From an uncultured Lachnospiraceae bacterium (lineage in GTDB: Bacteria > Bacillota > Clostridia > Lachnospirales > Lachnospiraceae): 64,000 bases of DNA. The notes under the pieces were generated by a model. The model ran no database searches. It was not told where the DNA came from and saw nothing but the letters and a program-made list of their open reading frames with translations. Positions 27,352-37,964 of the stretch are shown one piece after another (position 1 is the first letter of the stretch; the number at the start of each line of letters is the position of its first letter). Made by a program: the position numbers and the translations under genes. Location: contig CANRMA010000013.1 in the NCBI GenBank assembly GCA_947631625.1, positions 1 through 64,000 on the forward strand, given 5' to 3'.

Positions 27352-28410
27352 TTACTTTGAATAGTATAATAAAATATCTTTATTGACGATCCTGTCCGAT
27401 AATTCATACATATGATCGAGCCGAGCCTCATAGTTTTCCTTAGTTAGTCTGTCCTTACCCGCGATCAGATCATCGCAGATAAGCTTATTAATGTCTTTGG
27501 AAAAGTGAATCATATCCATATAATTTTCAAGATTTGTAATAACTTCTTCCATATCCTGATAATAATAAATCTCTACATTGTCATAATCAAGCAGAGCTTT
27601 GACGGCCGCTTTTTCATTATAGATTATGGCGTCACGCTCGCCTGTGCGGTATGCGTTATCCCACCAGAGCATTGAATATGGGGAAAAGAAGAATTTAAAA
27701 GTGGTTTCGGGGTGTGACTTTACCATAGTTGTGAGCAGTTCTATATTTCCCGCAAGGTTTTTTTCATAATAAGTTTCCGAATACATTGGCAGGACGGATG
27801 AACGCCTGTTATACATTCCGATCGCCAGTTCCGAGTTAAAGCTTTTCCACTGCGCCCAGTTGTAGGAATTGCCCTCGTCATAGTCACTTTTAAGGGAAAA
27901 AGCCAGCATATACGGTATTTTCTCCATTAGGACGTCTTTGTTGAGCACATAAGATATATCGTTTAAGTAATTGTTATCATACAGATACATAGGGCAGCCG
28001 GTAGATTCATAAGTGGTCTTCGTATCCGCATACAGCGACGACGGATCTATATTGTAAAACACGTATCTCAGCTTACGGTTTTCATACGCTTCGTCCAACA
28101 GATAGCACAGATCGGCGGTAGCGCCGTAGGAGCGGATCGCCTTTATGGTTTTGCAGCCAAAACCTTCGTCGAACCAGTGATCGTTATAATTTTCACAAAC
28201 TGAAGAACCCACGATAAGAGAGTCATAGTCAAATGTGCGCAGAGTGCCGACACATTGATATTCCTTGTCCGTAAGGACGCTTTTTAGGCCGGCAAGCGGT
28301 TTATGATACTGATAAAAGGGATCGAAAAAAACCACTGCCGCAATCACCAACAGCAACAGCGCAATGCCCCTTAAGAAAAAATTTTTGACGAACTTTTTTT
28401 CCGCAGCCAT
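27352..28410 (-). CDS. SGNH-like protein of an O-acyltransferase locus
   Basis: 352 residues with one N-terminal transmembrane segment (about 12-29), so mostly extracytoplasmic. A nucleophile-like [11 protein letters not shown] replaces the GDS block, and DMIHFS near the C-terminus (about 310-315) supplies the Asp-x-x-His pair of SGNH/AlgX-DltD type enzymes. It follows the MBOAT gene by 35 bases, the usual two-gene arrangement in which the MBOAT protein brings an acyl group across the membrane and the SGNH protein places it on a cell-wall or extracellular polysaccharide. Substrate unknown. Confidence 0.75.
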   Translation of the reverse strand: MAAEKKFVKNFFLRGIALLLLVIAAVVFFDPFYQYHKPLAGLKSVLTDKEYQCVGTLRTFDYDSLIVGSSVCENYNDHWFDEGFGCKTIKAIRSYGATADLCYLLDEAYENRKLRYVFYNIDPSSLYADTKTTYESTGCPMYLYDNNYLNDISYVLNKDVLMEKIPYMLAFSLKSDYDEGNSYNWAQWKSFNSELAIGMYNRRSSVLPMYSETYYEKNLAGNIELLTTMVKSHPETTFKFFFSPYSMLWWDNAYRTGERDAIIYNEKAAVKALLDYDNVEIYYYQDMEEVITNLENYMDMIHFSKDINKLICDDLIAGKDRLTKENYEARLDHMYELSDRIVNKDILLYYSK

Positions 28411-28445
28411 TTTTGGGTTCCTTTCCTTTTTTATTCTAAATCGTT

Positions 28446-29954
28446 TTAAAAGTTAAAATACAAAAACGTACTCACCTGCGATAATGAAATAATGCACCAT
28501 ATAAAAATGATTGAGACAGCCCAACATTTCTTTGAAGTAAGTTTGCCGTCCGTGGCGATCTGCAAGGCATTTTTGCCGGATATAAGGAAGAACGAAAACA
28601 GCAGATATACAACAAAAACAAGTAAGCTCACATATTTTACAACGGAAGGCGCGGCGAGACCCACGGCTTCTTTTATCATATAAAATTCCGGAACATTCAT
28701 TGCATTGGCGACTTCAAATATTTTACCTGTATGATCGAAGCTTAGCAGATTTTTGAACATCTGCAGAGCATCGCCCATATCCTCGCTTCTAAAGAAGAAT
28801 AAAGAAAGGTTAAAAAAGCCGAAAGTCAGGATACGGCCGCACCATGCGGGAATATGGAATTTGGCCGGACGTTTTTCTTCCCTGCCTTTTATGCCGACGA
28901 TCCCAAGATTATCCCAGACTACCAGAAGGCCCTGCATTGTTCCCCACGCGATGTAAGTCCATGCGGCGCCGTGCCAGAGCCCGCTTAAAAAGAATACTAT
29001 TATGGTATTTACCGCAGTGCGCAGCTTTCCCTTTTTGCTGCCGCCGAGCGGAATATAAACGTAGGTTATAAAAAAGCGCGACAGGGTTATGTGCCACCTC
29101 TGCCAGAGTTCTTTTACCGTGCAGGCGCGGTAAGGCGAGTTGAAATTGACGGGTATTATGATGTTGAACATTCTGCCAAGCCCCATCGCCATATCGGAGT
29201 AACCGCTGAAATCGAAATATATCTCAAAGGTATAAGCCAGAATGACAAATACCGTGGAAACCGAGTCCAGGCTGTAAGTCTGCGCAAAGCCGTAATTGAC
29301 GGCAAGTCCAAGTACATCCGCCAATAGCACCTTTTTTCCAAGTCCCAGAACAAACAAAATAATGCCCTCGGAAAAATTTTTCGCATTGAAACGGCGGTTT
29401 TTGGCGTCTTCAAACTGAGGGATTATTTCGTTATAAAGAACAATGGGCCCCGCTATTAACTGCGGGAAAAAAGTAACAAATGTTATGTAATTAATAAAAG
29501 AATAATGCTCTGCCCTGCCAAGAGCGCGGTCAATTACAAAAGAGAGCTGTTGAAAAGTAAAAAAGCTTATGCCCAGAGGCAGCAGTATATGTTTTAAATT
29601 AAAGTCGGCATTAAAAACCAAATTTATGTTTTCAATAAAAAAATCGTAGTATTTAAAATAAAAAAGCAGTCCCAGATTAAAGAATATACCCACAGATAAA
29701 CCGATACGGCGCAAGATGCGCTCATGCGGCTTATTTTCGGCAAAGGTAAGCGCAAAGCTAAGCAGATAATTGACCATGATACTTGCTATGATGATCGCCA
29801 GATAATAAACATTAAAATACCCGTAAAACCACAGAGACATACCGGCCAGAAAAACTTTGGCAGTTTTAATATGGCCGTAATGTATCAAAATATACCAGCC
29901 AAACAATGTAAGCGGCAGAAATATGAATATAAATAAATAAGAATTAAACAGCAT
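28446..29954 (-). CDS. MBOAT-family O-acyltransferase (AlgI/DltB-like)
   Basis: 502 residues with about eleven hydrophobic segments. The MBOAT signatures are KELWQRWHITLSRFF and FFLSGLWHGAAWTYIAWG, the latter with the conserved catalytic histidine (about residue 329). Also typical is the early FPQLIAGPI. Such proteins acetylate alginate, teichoic acid or other glycans with the partner encoded downstream. Start behind GGAG. Confidence 0.94.
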   Translation of the reverse strand: MLFNSYLFIFIFLPLTLFGWYILIHYGHIKTAKVFLAGMSLWFYGYFNVYYLAIIIASIMVNYLLSFALTFAENKPHERILRRIGLSVGIFFNLGLLFYFKYYDFFIENINLVFNADFNLKHILLPLGISFFTFQQLSFVIDRALGRAEHYSFINYITFVTFFPQLIAGPIVLYNEIIPQFEDAKNRRFNAKNFSEGIILFVLGLGKKVLLADVLGLAVNYGFAQTYSLDSVSTVFVILAYTFEIYFDFSGYSDMAMGLGRMFNIIIPVNFNSPYRACTVKELWQRWHITLSRFFITYVYIPLGGSKKGKLRTAVNTIIVFFLSGLWHGAAWTYIAWGTMQGLLVVWDNLGIVGIKGREEKRPAKFHIPAWCGRILTFGFFNLSLFFFRSEDMGDALQMFKNLLSFDHTGKIFEVANAMNVPEFYMIKEAVGLAAPSVVKYVSLLVFVVYLLFSFFLISGKNALQIATDGKLTSKKCWAVSIIFIWCIISLSQVSTFLYFNF

Positions 29955-30039
29955 AGCTACTCCATAATCGTAAATCAGTTAATATATCCTAAATCAGAGC
30001 AAACGATATAAATCTTATATTGATAATATAAATAAAAAA

Positions 30040-30110
30040 TTATGAATTTAAAATTTATTAAATTAAAAAGTTATCAAATTAAAAGTTATCAAATTAAAAA
30101 TTTGATATGG
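30040..30110. repeat. short AT-rich tandem array
   Basis: Repeated AAATTAAAAGTTATC units (about 15 bases, four to five copies) in the 234-base gap before the lipoprotein gene. Confidence 0.6.
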
Positions 30111-30188
30111 AATAGTATACCAAATACGCAAAAGGGTTACAATGGATAATAGTCTGATAAATAATTTTTTATTAAAGGGGGTTGTTTT

Positions 30189-30827
30189 ATGATCAAAAAA
30201 GCTGCCTTAAAAATTTTGATATGCGGAGCGCTGTTGAACATACTTACCGGCTGCGGAACCGATTCCCCATCAGGTGAAATGGTGGATAAAGGTGCCGGCA
30301 GTAAATCGCAGGAGAGCGATCTTCAGGCCGGCAGTTCTTATGTGGAAAATGATAAGGGTCTATGGTTTAACGATAAAAAAATATCGCTTGAGCAGTTGCA
30401 GGAAAATGTAAAAGGAGCGCTTAAAGAAAAATATCTGCCCGATATTTCATTATCGGAAGAAGAACTTGAAGAAAAAACAGGAATTACAAAAGATATGTAT
30501 GAGGATTTTTTGGCGCAAAAGCAGGAGGCGGGTTCAAATATAGATATGATGATCCTGATACATGCCAAAGAAGATTACGTGGGAACCATCGAGCAGAAGC
30601 TTGAGGAATACAGGGATGGCGTAATAGAAGCTAATCTTGATCATCTTCGGAATTTGGGGAAAGCCAAAGCTTCACGCATGGAGACGATTGAGAATTATGT
30701 ATGCTTTGTACAATTAGGCGCGGATACATCCGCGGTTGCCGACAAGGGAGAAAATGATATCATAGCCTTTTGTCAGGAAGATAATGAAAGGGCTATCGAT
30801 ATTCTGGAGAAAAGTATATTTAATTAA
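30189..30827 (+). CDS. DUF4358-like lipoprotein
   Basis: 212 residues. Lipoprotein signal peptide with lipobox LTGC (Cys about residue 19), a Ser/Gly/Asp-rich spacer to about 55, then a domain with SLEQLQENVKGAL, LPDISLSEEELEEKTGI, MYEDFLAQ and GKAKASRMETIENYVCFVQLG. This pattern matches DUF4358 proteins, common in Lachnospiraceae and of unknown function. AAAGGGGG precedes the ATG. It ends two bases from the convergent membrane-protein gene. Confidence 0.8.
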   Translation: MIKKAALKILICGALLNILTGCGTDSPSGEMVDKGAGSKSQESDLQAGSSYVENDKGLWFNDKKISLEQLQENVKGALKEKYLPDISLSEEELEEKTGITKDMYEDFLAQKQEAGSNIDMMILIHAKEDYVGTIEQKLEEYRDGVIEANLDHLRNLGKAKASRMETIENYVCFVQLGADTSAVADKGENDIIAFCQEDNERAIDILEKSIFN

Positions 30828-30829
30828 GA

Positions 30830-31489
30830 CTACGCCAGAAATTCTTTAAGCAGGCTGCCCAATTCTTCGGTTTCTGCGGCAGAGAGTATGTTGTCTTTTT
30901 CATTTTCCTTTGAAGTATCTGTTTCAGACGTGTCCTCATTTTCACCATTTACGATCTTTAAATCCAGTTTGGCCTGTTCCAGTCTTCCCGCGAGATGATT
31001 TTCCAGATAATCTATCAGATTGGTACGGAGTTTTCCGGTTTTGTCCGCGATGTCAATTAAAGAAGAAATTGCAAAATAGCAGTATAATCCCAAAAAACTC
31101 ACAGCATAATAAGGAACGATAAATATTATGGAATCTCCGGCGACAATTCCAATACATGCGCCTATTCCCGCGACCAGTATGGATAATAAGACTAACTGCC
31201 CGGATATGTGTTTAAAAGTAGACAGTGAAATGCCGCATACTTTTATGCTGCTTATATACTTGTCCACAAAAATCGGAACGTTGGATATGCCCTCATGCAT
31301 TTTACAGCAGCTTGAAAATTTCAGTTTCAATTGTTGTAAGGATTTATTTTTGGCCGCAGACATATTTTCGGTTTCCCTTATTAATCTGTGGCATAGAACA
31401 CCCATAATTATCTGGCATATTATACTTAGAGACAGTAAAATTAAGATCGGAATCATAAATTCAGGATGTGAAAACAAAATTTTAAACAT
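30830..31489 (-). CDS. membrane protein of unknown function
   Basis: 219 residues. Transmembrane segments at about 13-33, 98-118 and 121-142; the middle holds a cysteine pair (SSCCKMHEG) and helical region, and the C-terminal ~70 residues are acidic, rich in Glu/Asp/Ser/Thr (ENEDTSETDTSKENEKD). I do not recognise the family. It converges with the lipoprotein gene. Confidence 0.7.
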   Translation of the reverse strand: MFKILFSHPEFMIPILILLSLSIICQIIMGVLCHRLIRETENMSAAKNKSLQQLKLKFSSCCKMHEGISNVPIFVDKYISSIKVCGISLSTFKHISGQLVLLSILVAGIGACIGIVAGDSIIFIVPYYAVSFLGLYCYFAISSLIDIADKTGKLRTNLIDYLENHLAGRLEQAKLDLKIVNGENEDTSETDTSKENEKDNILSAAETEELGSLLKEFLA

Positions 31490-31729
31490 ATTTTTCCCTG
31501 CCTTTCCACGGGTACAAGTTCTTAAATCATATTATAAGGACTGCGCAAAATAATCTCAATAATTAAGGGGATTTAAAGCATCGACAGGTTTCGCGTTTTT
31601 AATATGTAAAAACAGAGTAAGTTTTGGACGAATATGACGGTAAGGACTGGAAAGTAACCGAAATTTGTGATATAGTGGGGAAAATACATAAGCAAATAAA
31701 ACAGACATATGGTCAGGAGGCTTCTCTTA

Positions 31730-32806
31730 ATGGATAAGAAGATCGTATTAACCGGAGGCGGCACGGCCGGACATGTGACGCCTAATATAGCGCTTATTCC
31801 CAGGCTGAAGGAACTTGGATATGAAATTTATTATATGGGTTCTTACGATGGCATAGAGAAAAAATTGATCGAGGATTTTGACATTCCCTATTATGGGATA
31901 GCAACCGGTAAGTTCCGCAGATATTTTGATCCTAAGAATTTTTCAGACCCTTTTCGTGTAATAAAAGGAATGGCGGAAGCCAGGAAATATTTAAAAGAAA
32001 TAAAGCCTGATATAGTGTTTTCAAAGGGCGGTTTCGTAAGCGTGCCTGTTGTCAGGGCGGCGGCGTCGTTAAAAATACCCTGTATCGTGCATGAATCCGA
32101 TATGACGCCGGGACTGGCCAATAAACTTTGTATTCCCGTGGCGGCAAAGGTGTGCTGTAATTTCCCGGAAACATTAAAACAGCTTCCGGGCGATAAGGCC
32201 GTTTTAACAGGTTCGCCTATAAGAGAGGAACTTCTTAAAGGAAATAAGGAAGCGGCATATAAATTATGCGGTTTTGATTCTTCCAAGCCCGTGATAATGG
32301 TGATAGGAGGAAGTCAGGGCTCGGCTGCGATCAATCAGGCTGTCAGGGACGCGTTATCGGAGCTTCTTAAGGATTTTCAGGTAGTGCATTTATGCGGAAA
32401 AGAAAAGATGGATAACCTGCTTTTGACTACAAAAGGGTATAAGCAGTTTGAATATATCAAATCCGAGCTGAAAGATATCTTTGCAATGGCCGATATTGTG
32501 ATCTCAAGGGCCGGGGCAAATGCGATAAACGAGCTTCTTGCGCTTAAAAAACCCAATCTTTTGATCCCGCTGCCGTCCGCAAGCAGCCGCGGAGACCAGA
32601 TATTGAATGCCGCGTCTTTTGAATCACAGGGTTTCAGCATGGTGGTAGACGAAGACGATCTGACTGCCAGACTGTTGGTTGAGAAGGTGCAGGAATTGTA
32701 TTTTACAAGGCTGACTTACATCGAAACCATGAGTAAAAGCACCCAGAGAGACGCCATCGGAACAATTATCGATATTATAGAAGAGTTGTCATCAAAAAAA
32801 GGATAA
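31730..32806 (+). CDS. murG: UDP-GlcNAc:undecaprenyl-PP-MurNAc-pentapeptide GlcNAc transferase
   Basis: 358 residues from ATG 31730 ([11 protein letters not shown]), with AGGAGG 9 bases upstream; the track of coding continues 7 codons further but without a site. GT28 family: [12 protein letters not shown] loop, [29 protein letters not shown] and the UDP-GlcNAc pocket [29 protein letters not shown]. It makes lipid II on the inner face of the membrane. Here it stands alone, outside a mur/fts cluster, which suggests it could be a second copy; that cannot be judged from the window. Confidence 0.95.
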   Translation: MDKKIVLTGGGTAGHVTPNIALIPRLKELGYEIYYMGSYDGIEKKLIEDFDIPYYGIATGKFRRYFDPKNFSDPFRVIKGMAEARKYLKEIKPDIVFSKGGFVSVPVVRAAASLKIPCIVHESDMTPGLANKLCIPVAAKVCCNFPETLKQLPGDKAVLTGSPIREELLKGNKEAAYKLCGFDSSKPVIMVIGGSQGSAAINQAVRDALSELLKDFQVVHLCGKEKMDNLLLTTKGYKQFEYIKSELKDIFAMADIVISRAGANAINELLALKKPNLLIPLPSASSRGDQILNAASFESQGFSMVVDEDDLTARLLVEKVQELYFTRLTYIETMSKSTQRDAIGTIIDIIEELSSKKG

Positions 32807-32811
32807 AAAGC

Positions 32812-32840
32812 TTGGAAAATACCAAATTATTTGCTACAAT
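32812..32840 (+). promoter_or_regulatory. predicted promoter for Cache chemoreceptor
   Basis: TTGGAA at 32812-32817, 17-base spacer, TACAAT at 32835-32840, directly behind the murG stop. Confidence 0.6.
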
Positions 32841-32882
32841 GTATTCAGGGGCATCGGAACCCTTGAAGGGAGTGGCGGATAT

Positions 32883-34607
32883 ATGAAACAGAAAACCAGA
32901 AAACTTAGCATTAATGTTAAGATATTGTTGCCGGTCAGTTTGCTTATTCTGATAGTCTGCGTCGTTATGGGCGTTGCCGCATATAAAAGGATCAATGACG
33001 GAATGGTTGGGATAGGCGTTGAAGAGGCGCAGATGGCGGCACAGATCGTGGCGGATTCAATAGACGGCGACTTAGTTGCCGCGCTCGTTCCGGGGTGTGA
33101 GGATACCGAAGGATATCAGACCTTGCTTACGGTCATGCGGGATGCGCAGGAACGTCTTGGTATAGCTTATCTGTATACAATATATACGGACGGCAAACAG
33201 GTCTATTACGGAGTGGATACCGATAAGAGCAAGGGACAGTATAAAGTCGGGGATGTTTTTGAAACTGCTTATGAGGACCTCGAAGATACTTTTGAGGGAG
33301 AAGAGTATGTAGAGAATTATATAGACAGAACGGAATTCGGAGATCTTATTTCCGTATATATGCCCATAGCGGACAGTACGGGAAAAGTCGTTGGAGTGCT
33401 TGGTTGTGATTATGATGCGGCTGATATTGTAAAAAGGCTTAACAATACGACCGTACAAATCATAATTATAACATTACTGTGCATGATAGCTGCCATTGTC
33501 GTACTCAGCATAATAGTAAGACGCATCATGAAAAATCTGCGGGTTGTGGATACCAAGATATATGATCTTGTGCATAGTGAAGGAGATCTTACCAAAACGC
33601 TTGATATTGCAACCGGTGATGAGATGGAGCTTATTGCCGAAAATGTTAATGAGCTTTTGGGTTATATCAAAACCATTATGCTTGGGATCGCAAAGAATTC
33701 TTCACAGTTGAGCGATTCTTCCAAGAATATTGTAGAAAGTCTTTCAAAAGTAGAAATGAGCATAACCGATGTGTCGGCTACCATGCAGGAAATGAGCGCT
33801 TCCATGGAGGAGACTAGCGCGACGTTAAATCAGGTTGATGAAAATGTGGGGAATATATACGATACGATAGATAGTATTTCTCATGACGCCAACAAGGGAA
33901 AAATTTCTTCCGACGACATCATGAAGAAGGCCTCCGAGATTTATGAGGATGCCGTGGTGGCGCAGGGAGAAGCCAAGGAGCAGGCTCGTGAGATGGCTGT
34001 TTCCGTCAATGAAAAGATAGAGAAATCAAAAGCGGTCGAGGAGATCAGCCTGCTTACCGAAAATATCATAAGCATTACGGAAGAAACCAATCTGCTTGCC
34101 TTAAATGCAAGTATTGAAGCTGCCCGCGCAGGGGAAGCCGGACGGGGTTTTGCGGTTGTTGCAGATGAGATAGGGAAACTTGCGGCAAGCTCCGCGGATG
34201 CGGCGGTCAAGATCCAACAGGTAAGCGAAGCCGTAATACTGGCAGTAGATGAACTTGCCAAGAATGCGGAAATGATGATAGAGTTTATGGATGAAACCGC
34301 CATGAGCGGATATAATAAACTGCTTGAAACCAGTGAAAATTATCGTAATGACGTCGGTAATATGAGCAGTATGATGAGTAATTTTGCGAATGAAAGTGAT
34401 TCAGTCAAGGAGAGCGTAGATCAGATAAAAGATGCGATATCGGCAATTAATATAGCGGTATCGGAAAGCGCCAAAGGCGTGACAAACGTAACGGAGGTCG
34501 CCGTTGACTTGACCGGTCAAATGAGCGATATAGGAAATGAAGCAGACAGTAACATGAATATCGCAAAAAAGCTTGATGAGGAAGTAAATAAGTTTAAATT
34601 AGAATAG
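32883..34607 (+). CDS. methyl-accepting chemotaxis protein with Cache-like sensor
   Basis: 574 residues. A transmembrane segment at about 14-33, an extracellular sensor of roughly 150 residues with [21 protein letters not shown] and [21 protein letters not shown] (Cache type), a second membrane segment at about 193-213, HAMP-like linker, then the signalling domain with [33 protein letters not shown] at the tip. It would detect a small extracellular ligand and signal to CheA; no che or flagellar genes are in the window. Confidence 0.93.
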   Translation: MKQKTRKLSINVKILLPVSLLILIVCVVMGVAAYKRINDGMVGIGVEEAQMAAQIVADSIDGDLVAALVPGCEDTEGYQTLLTVMRDAQERLGIAYLYTIYTDGKQVYYGVDTDKSKGQYKVGDVFETAYEDLEDTFEGEEYVENYIDRTEFGDLISVYMPIADSTGKVVGVLGCDYDAADIVKRLNNTTVQIIIITLLCMIAAIVVLSIIVRRIMKNLRVVDTKIYDLVHSEGDLTKTLDIATGDEMELIAENVNELLGYIKTIMLGIAKNSSQLSDSSKNIVESLSKVEMSITDVSATMQEMSASMEETSATLNQVDENVGNIYDTIDSISHDANKGKISSDDIMKKASEIYEDAVVAQGEAKEQAREMAVSVNEKIEKSKAVEEISLLTENIISITEETNLLALNASIEAARAGEAGRGFAVVADEIGKLAASSADAAVKIQQVSEAVILAVDELAKNAEMMIEFMDETAMSGYNKLLETSENYRNDVGNMSSMMSNFANESDSVKESVDQIKDAISAINIAVSESAKGVTNVTEVAVDLTGQMSDIGNEADSNMNIAKKLDEEVNKFKLE

Positions 34608-34700
34608 GTAAATTGCAATAACGATAATTGCAATAACGATAATCGCAATAACGATAATCGCAATAACGATAATTGAAATAACAATAATTGTAAAAGAACC
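34608..34700. repeat. 15-bp tandem array
   Basis: About six near-perfect units of GCAATAACGATAATT (with C/T and A/G variants) immediately after the chemoreceptor stop codon. Confidence 0.85.
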
Positions 34701-34762
34701 TGATGAAGAATTAAGTTTAAATCAAAGTAAAAACTGCAATAAAAAGATAAGAGGACAGCCGT

Positions 34763-35065
34763 ATGGAGAAAAAGAACGGTGTTTTAACAGAAGAACAAAT
34801 GATAAAAAGAGCGTCTGAGGGCATGTTCGTGAGAGATCTGGAAAAGGATCGCGTATATTGCCCGGCAGGCGAGGTGCTGCGCAGAAAATCCGTAAGAAAA
34901 AACGGAGATGTAAGATATGCAAATAAAATGGCCTGTAAGAATTGTGATTATAAGGCTATGTGTACGCGGTCGCCGTGGAAAGAAGTGGATTTCCCGGATA
35001 AGGTCACTGAAGCAAGGAATTTAAACTGGCTTAAAGCCAAAGAAGACGGCGCCTTTTCTATCTGA
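34763..35065 (+). CDS. stand-alone zinc-ribbon protein related to IS1182-type transposase middle domain
   Basis: 100 residues with AGAGGA 8 bases before ATG. It contains YCPAGEVLRRKSVRKNGD, ACKNCDYKAMCTRSPWKEVDF, a Cys-x-x-Cys/Cys arrangement seen in the middle of IS1182-like DDE transposases between the catalytic blocks. No other part of a transposase is encoded nearby, and the ORF is intact with its own ribosome site. It may be a transposase remnant or an adopted zinc protein. Family link moderate. Confidence 0.65.
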   Translation: MEKKNGVLTEEQMIKRASEGMFVRDLEKDRVYCPAGEVLRRKSVRKNGDVRYANKMACKNCDYKAMCTRSPWKEVDFPDKVTEARNLNWLKAKEDGAFSI

Positions 35066-35110
35066 GGAAGGGCGCCTGATTTGGTAATGTCAAAGATTTT
35101 ATTTCCGCTT

Positions 35111-35896
35111 TTATTCCTGATTAAATCGGGATAAAAACTGTCGCGTGCGTTCTTCACGCGGGTTGCCGAATACCTGTTTGGGATCGCCCTGTTCAAGTAT
35201 GCGCCCGTCGTCCATAAATATCACATGATTTGCCACATCTCTTGCAAATGCCATCTCATGCGTAACTATGATCATAGTCGTGTTTTTATCGGCCAACTCC
35301 CTTATAACTTTTAATACCTCCCCAGTCAGTTCCGGATCCAGAGCCGAGGTAGGTTCGTCGAAACAGAGTATATCCGGAGTGAGCGCAAGCGCGCGCGCAA
35401 TCGCAACACGTTGGCACTGTCCACCGGAGAGCTGATGGGGGTAATGATTCATTCTGTCTGCAAGCCCCATTTGATCCAGAAGTTCTTTCGCCTGTTTTTC
35501 TATTTCGCCATATAACTCTTTTTTCTTTGCCTTGTATTCCGGAAGCTCCTTGGCAAGAAGCTGCCTGGCAAGCATTACATTCTGAATGGCCGTATACTGC
35601 GGAAACAGATTAAATGACTGGAAGACCAAACCAAAGTGCAGTCTCTTTTTGCGGATCTCGGCTTCTCTTTGTGTCGCAGGATCGTCGGAATCAAACAAAG
35701 TCTCACCGTTTACGCGGATGACGCCCCGGTCGGGACGCTCCAGAAAATTAAGACACCGGAGCAGAGTCGTTTTCCCGCTTCCCGATGAGCCTATAATAGA
35801 AACCACCTGCCCCTTTTCAAGCGAAAAACTGATATCTTCCAAAACCTGCGTATTTTCAAAAGTTTTACGGATATGTCCGACCTCTAAAATTGGCAT
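35111..35896 (-). CDS. amino-acid ABC transporter ATP-binding protein
   Basis: 261 residues. Walker A IGSSGSGKTT, Q-loop VFQSFNLFPQYTAIQNV, signature LSGGQCQRVAIARALA, Walker B ILCFDEPTSALDPEL and switch VTHEMAFARDVA. The sequence is of the GlnQ/HisP polar amino-acid group. It is the third gene of a binding-protein/permease/ATPase operon transcribed leftward. Confidence 0.96.
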   Translation of the reverse strand: MPILEVGHIRKTFENTQVLEDISFSLEKGQVVSIIGSSGSGKTTLLRCLNFLERPDRGVIRVNGETLFDSDDPATQREAEIRKKRLHFGLVFQSFNLFPQYTAIQNVMLARQLLAKELPEYKAKKKELYGEIEKQAKELLDQMGLADRMNHYPHQLSGGQCQRVAIARALALTPDILCFDEPTSALDPELTGEVLKVIRELADKNTTMIIVTHEMAFARDVANHVIFMDDGRILEQGDPKQVFGNPREERTRQFLSRFNQE

Positions 35897-35940
35897 TTAT
35901 TTTAATTCCTTTCTAAATTTGCAATCGCCTGTTCATAACA

Positions 35941-36627
35941 TTACCTGAAATATTCCAGTTTTTTTTCAAGCCGCCCTAAAATGACCGTCAAAATTCCGTT
36001 GCAGACCAGATAATATACCGCTGTAAAAAACAACGGCCAGATCGCGCCGGAAATACCCTGCGAGCCTTTCATAAAGGACTGGCCCGCCCATATGATCTCC
36101 TGCAGCGCTATTATACGCGCCAAAGAAGTATCTTTTACCAGAGTTATTATTTCGTTGGACATAGGCGGAACAATGCGCTTGATCATCTGAAGCAGAGTAA
36201 CTTTAAAGAATATCTGGATTTTGGTCATACCGAGAACCAGACCGGCTTCAGTCTGCCCTATGGGGATGCCCTGAATACCGCCGCGGTAGATCTCAGAAAA
36301 ATAACACGCGTAATTTATTATAAAGGAGACGGAAGCAGCCAAAAACCGTCCTGTTTCTCCGCCGCCCCATATAGGCTTATGTAATACAAGACCGGGGAAA
36401 TAATAGATTATCAAAAGCTGGATCATTAGCGGAGTCCCGCGCACTATCCATACAATTAATTTGGTGAAGTAACTGAGCGGTTTAAAATTGGACATTGAGC
36501 CAAAGGCAATGATAAGCCCGAGAGGAAACGCGCCTATAAGTGTTACGAAAAAGAGTTTCAGGGTCTGCAGAAAGCCGACATTTAAAGAACGTATTACTAT
36601 AGGCATCTGCTCCAGAATCAAATCCAT
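35941..36627 (-). CDS. amino-acid ABC transporter permease
   Basis: 228 residues, about five transmembrane segments. Start motif SLNVGFLQTLKLFFVTLIGAF is the HisM/GlnP-type TMD1, and the EAA loop reads EAGLVLGMTKIQIFFKVTLLQM. Works as a homodimer with the ATPase encoded 44 bases downstream. Confidence 0.95.
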   Translation of the reverse strand: MDLILEQMPIVIRSLNVGFLQTLKLFFVTLIGAFPLGLIIAFGSMSNFKPLSYFTKLIVWIVRGTPLMIQLLIIYYFPGLVLHKPIWGGGETGRFLAASVSFIINYACYFSEIYRGGIQGIPIGQTEAGLVLGMTKIQIFFKVTLLQMIKRIVPPMSNEIITLVKDTSLARIIALQEIIWAGQSFMKGSQGISGAIWPLFFTAVYYLVCNGILTVILGRLEKKLEYFR

Positions 36628-36719
36628 CTATATTTTCCCGCCTTTGATATTTATTTTTGCGGGCAACGAACCGAACGCCGTGACCGCGCAGGCGTTTGGC
36701 TCATTGCCGCAAGCATTTA

Positions 36720-37646
36720 TCACTGCTCTACGATAGCAGCTGCAACGCCGTAAGTTTCGGCACATTCCATCATTGAACCGTCTTCGTAGCTTGTTACGAA
36801 AAAGTCATTCAAAGCGGCGGCAAGGTCTGAGCCTTTTCTGAAACCGACGCCGTATTCTTCATCATTTAAGCTTATCGTATAAGTAAGATCAGCATAACCG
36901 GTGCCTTCGCCTACCATAGCCGAAGCCATAAGAATGTCGATTATAGCGGCGTCTGAAGTTCCGGCGGCAACTTCCATTAAGGCGTCTGACTGAGCCTTGA
37001 CGGGTGTGAAGTTAAGACCAAGCTCTGTGGCCTGCTCCTCGCCCGCGCTGCCTGCCTCTACCGCAAAAGTCAGATCGCTTAAGCTTTCCGTATCCTGATA
37101 CTTGTCCGCCACGTCTGCGGGAACGATTACGACCTGCGCATTATTACAGTAAGCATTGGAACATTCCATAGAACTTGTAACTTCCGAATTAAGCGTCATG
37201 CCGTTCCATACACAGTCTATGGTCTTACCGTCCAATTCCATAATTTTGTTGTCCCAGTCGATTTCTACAAATTCAACGTCTACGCCTAAACTTGCGCCGA
37301 ACGCCTTAGCCATATCCGCATCAAAACCGATCCATTCGCCGTTTTCGTCTTTGTAATCCATAGGCTCAAAATCCGTAATGCCTACTACAAGAGTGCCTTT
37401 TCCCTGAACGTAAGCCAGATCGCTGTCGCTGTCGCCGGTCGTCTCGGCAGTTGTTTCGCCGGACTGTTCGTTTTCAGCCTGAGTTGTATCTGTCGTGGCG
37501 TCCGCCGTTGTGTCGCCTGCAGAAGCATCCGATGATTCTGCACCGTTTTGTGTATCGGCGGAAGTTGCTGCACTGTCTGAACCGCCGCAGGCCATAAGAG
37601 ACATTGACAGCGTAAGCGCAAGTGTCATTGCAATAAGTTTTTTCAT
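36720..37646 (-). CDS. amino-acid ABC transporter substrate-binding lipoprotein
   Basis: 308 residues from ATG 37646 (MKKLIAMTL), chosen because GGAGGAGGAAT lies directly upstream. Signal peptide with lipobox LMACGG, then a ~45-residue Thr/Ser/Asp/Glu linker, then the SBP family 3 domain: LVVGITDFEPMDYKDENGEW, GFDADMAKAFG, DCVWNGMT and the closing GVGFRKGSDLAAALNDF. Binds a polar amino acid outside the membrane; which one cannot be told. Promoter at 37688-37716. Confidence 0.95.
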   Translation of the reverse strand: MKKLIAMTLALTLSMSLMACGGSDSAATSADTQNGAESSDASAGDTTADATTDTTQAENEQSGETTAETTGDSDSDLAYVQGKGTLVVGITDFEPMDYKDENGEWIGFDADMAKAFGASLGVDVEFVEIDWDNKIMELDGKTIDCVWNGMTLNSEVTSSMECSNAYCNNAQVVIVPADVADKYQDTESLSDLTFAVEAGSAGEEQATELGLNFTPVKAQSDALMEVAAGTSDAAIIDILMASAMVGEGTGYADLTYTISLNDEEYGVGFRKGSDLAAALNDFFVTSYEDGSMMECAETYGVAAAIVEQ

Positions 37647-37687
37647 AATGATTCCTCCTCCTAAAATATATACCATAATTCTTTACT

Positions 37688-37716
37688 ATACTAGCAGTTT
37701 GGCTAAGCAAAGTCAA
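37688..37716 (-). promoter_or_regulatory. promoter of the amino-acid ABC operon
   Basis: On the minus strand TTGACT (37711-37716), 17-base spacer, TAGTAT (37688-37693), 42 bases before the binding-protein start. Confidence 0.7.
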
Positions 37717-37876
37717 TATTTACATAGCTTATGGCTTTAAAACGGCTTTAAAATGTGCGTATCAAAACAGGAAATCGAAGTATTATGATCTAAAAATAAA
37801 TATTCGGTAAATAATATATTGACAACTGATATGCACTGTTATATACTGTTTATTGCAAGGCGCTTTGATATATTTA

Positions 37877-37926
37877 TATGCAATTGCGAAATATTTTTCA
37901 AAGCTTCCGAATTTCGCAATTGTCTA
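37877..37926. mobile_element. mini palindromic element with MITE ends
   Basis: About 50 bp: ATGCAATTGCGAAAT, a short AT-rich centre, then ATTTCGCAATTGTCTAA. The ends match those of the ~207-bp elements (GTTTCGCAATTGCCTAA). It lies just upstream of the GntR regulator gene. Confidence 0.65.
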
Positions 37927-37964
37927 ATTATTTTAAAGAATTAAAAGAAAGGCATAACTGTAAC

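Noticed and set aside
28844-29071. Plus-strand ORFs antisense to the MBOAT gene
   Set aside because: Shadow frames; the minus-strand MBOAT protein has clear family motifs.
31730-32806. MurG considered as a macrolide or other secondary glycosyltransferase
   Set aside because: [12 protein letters not shown] and the UDP-GlcNAc pocket fit MurG/GT28 well, though isolation from the mur cluster leaves room for a second copy.
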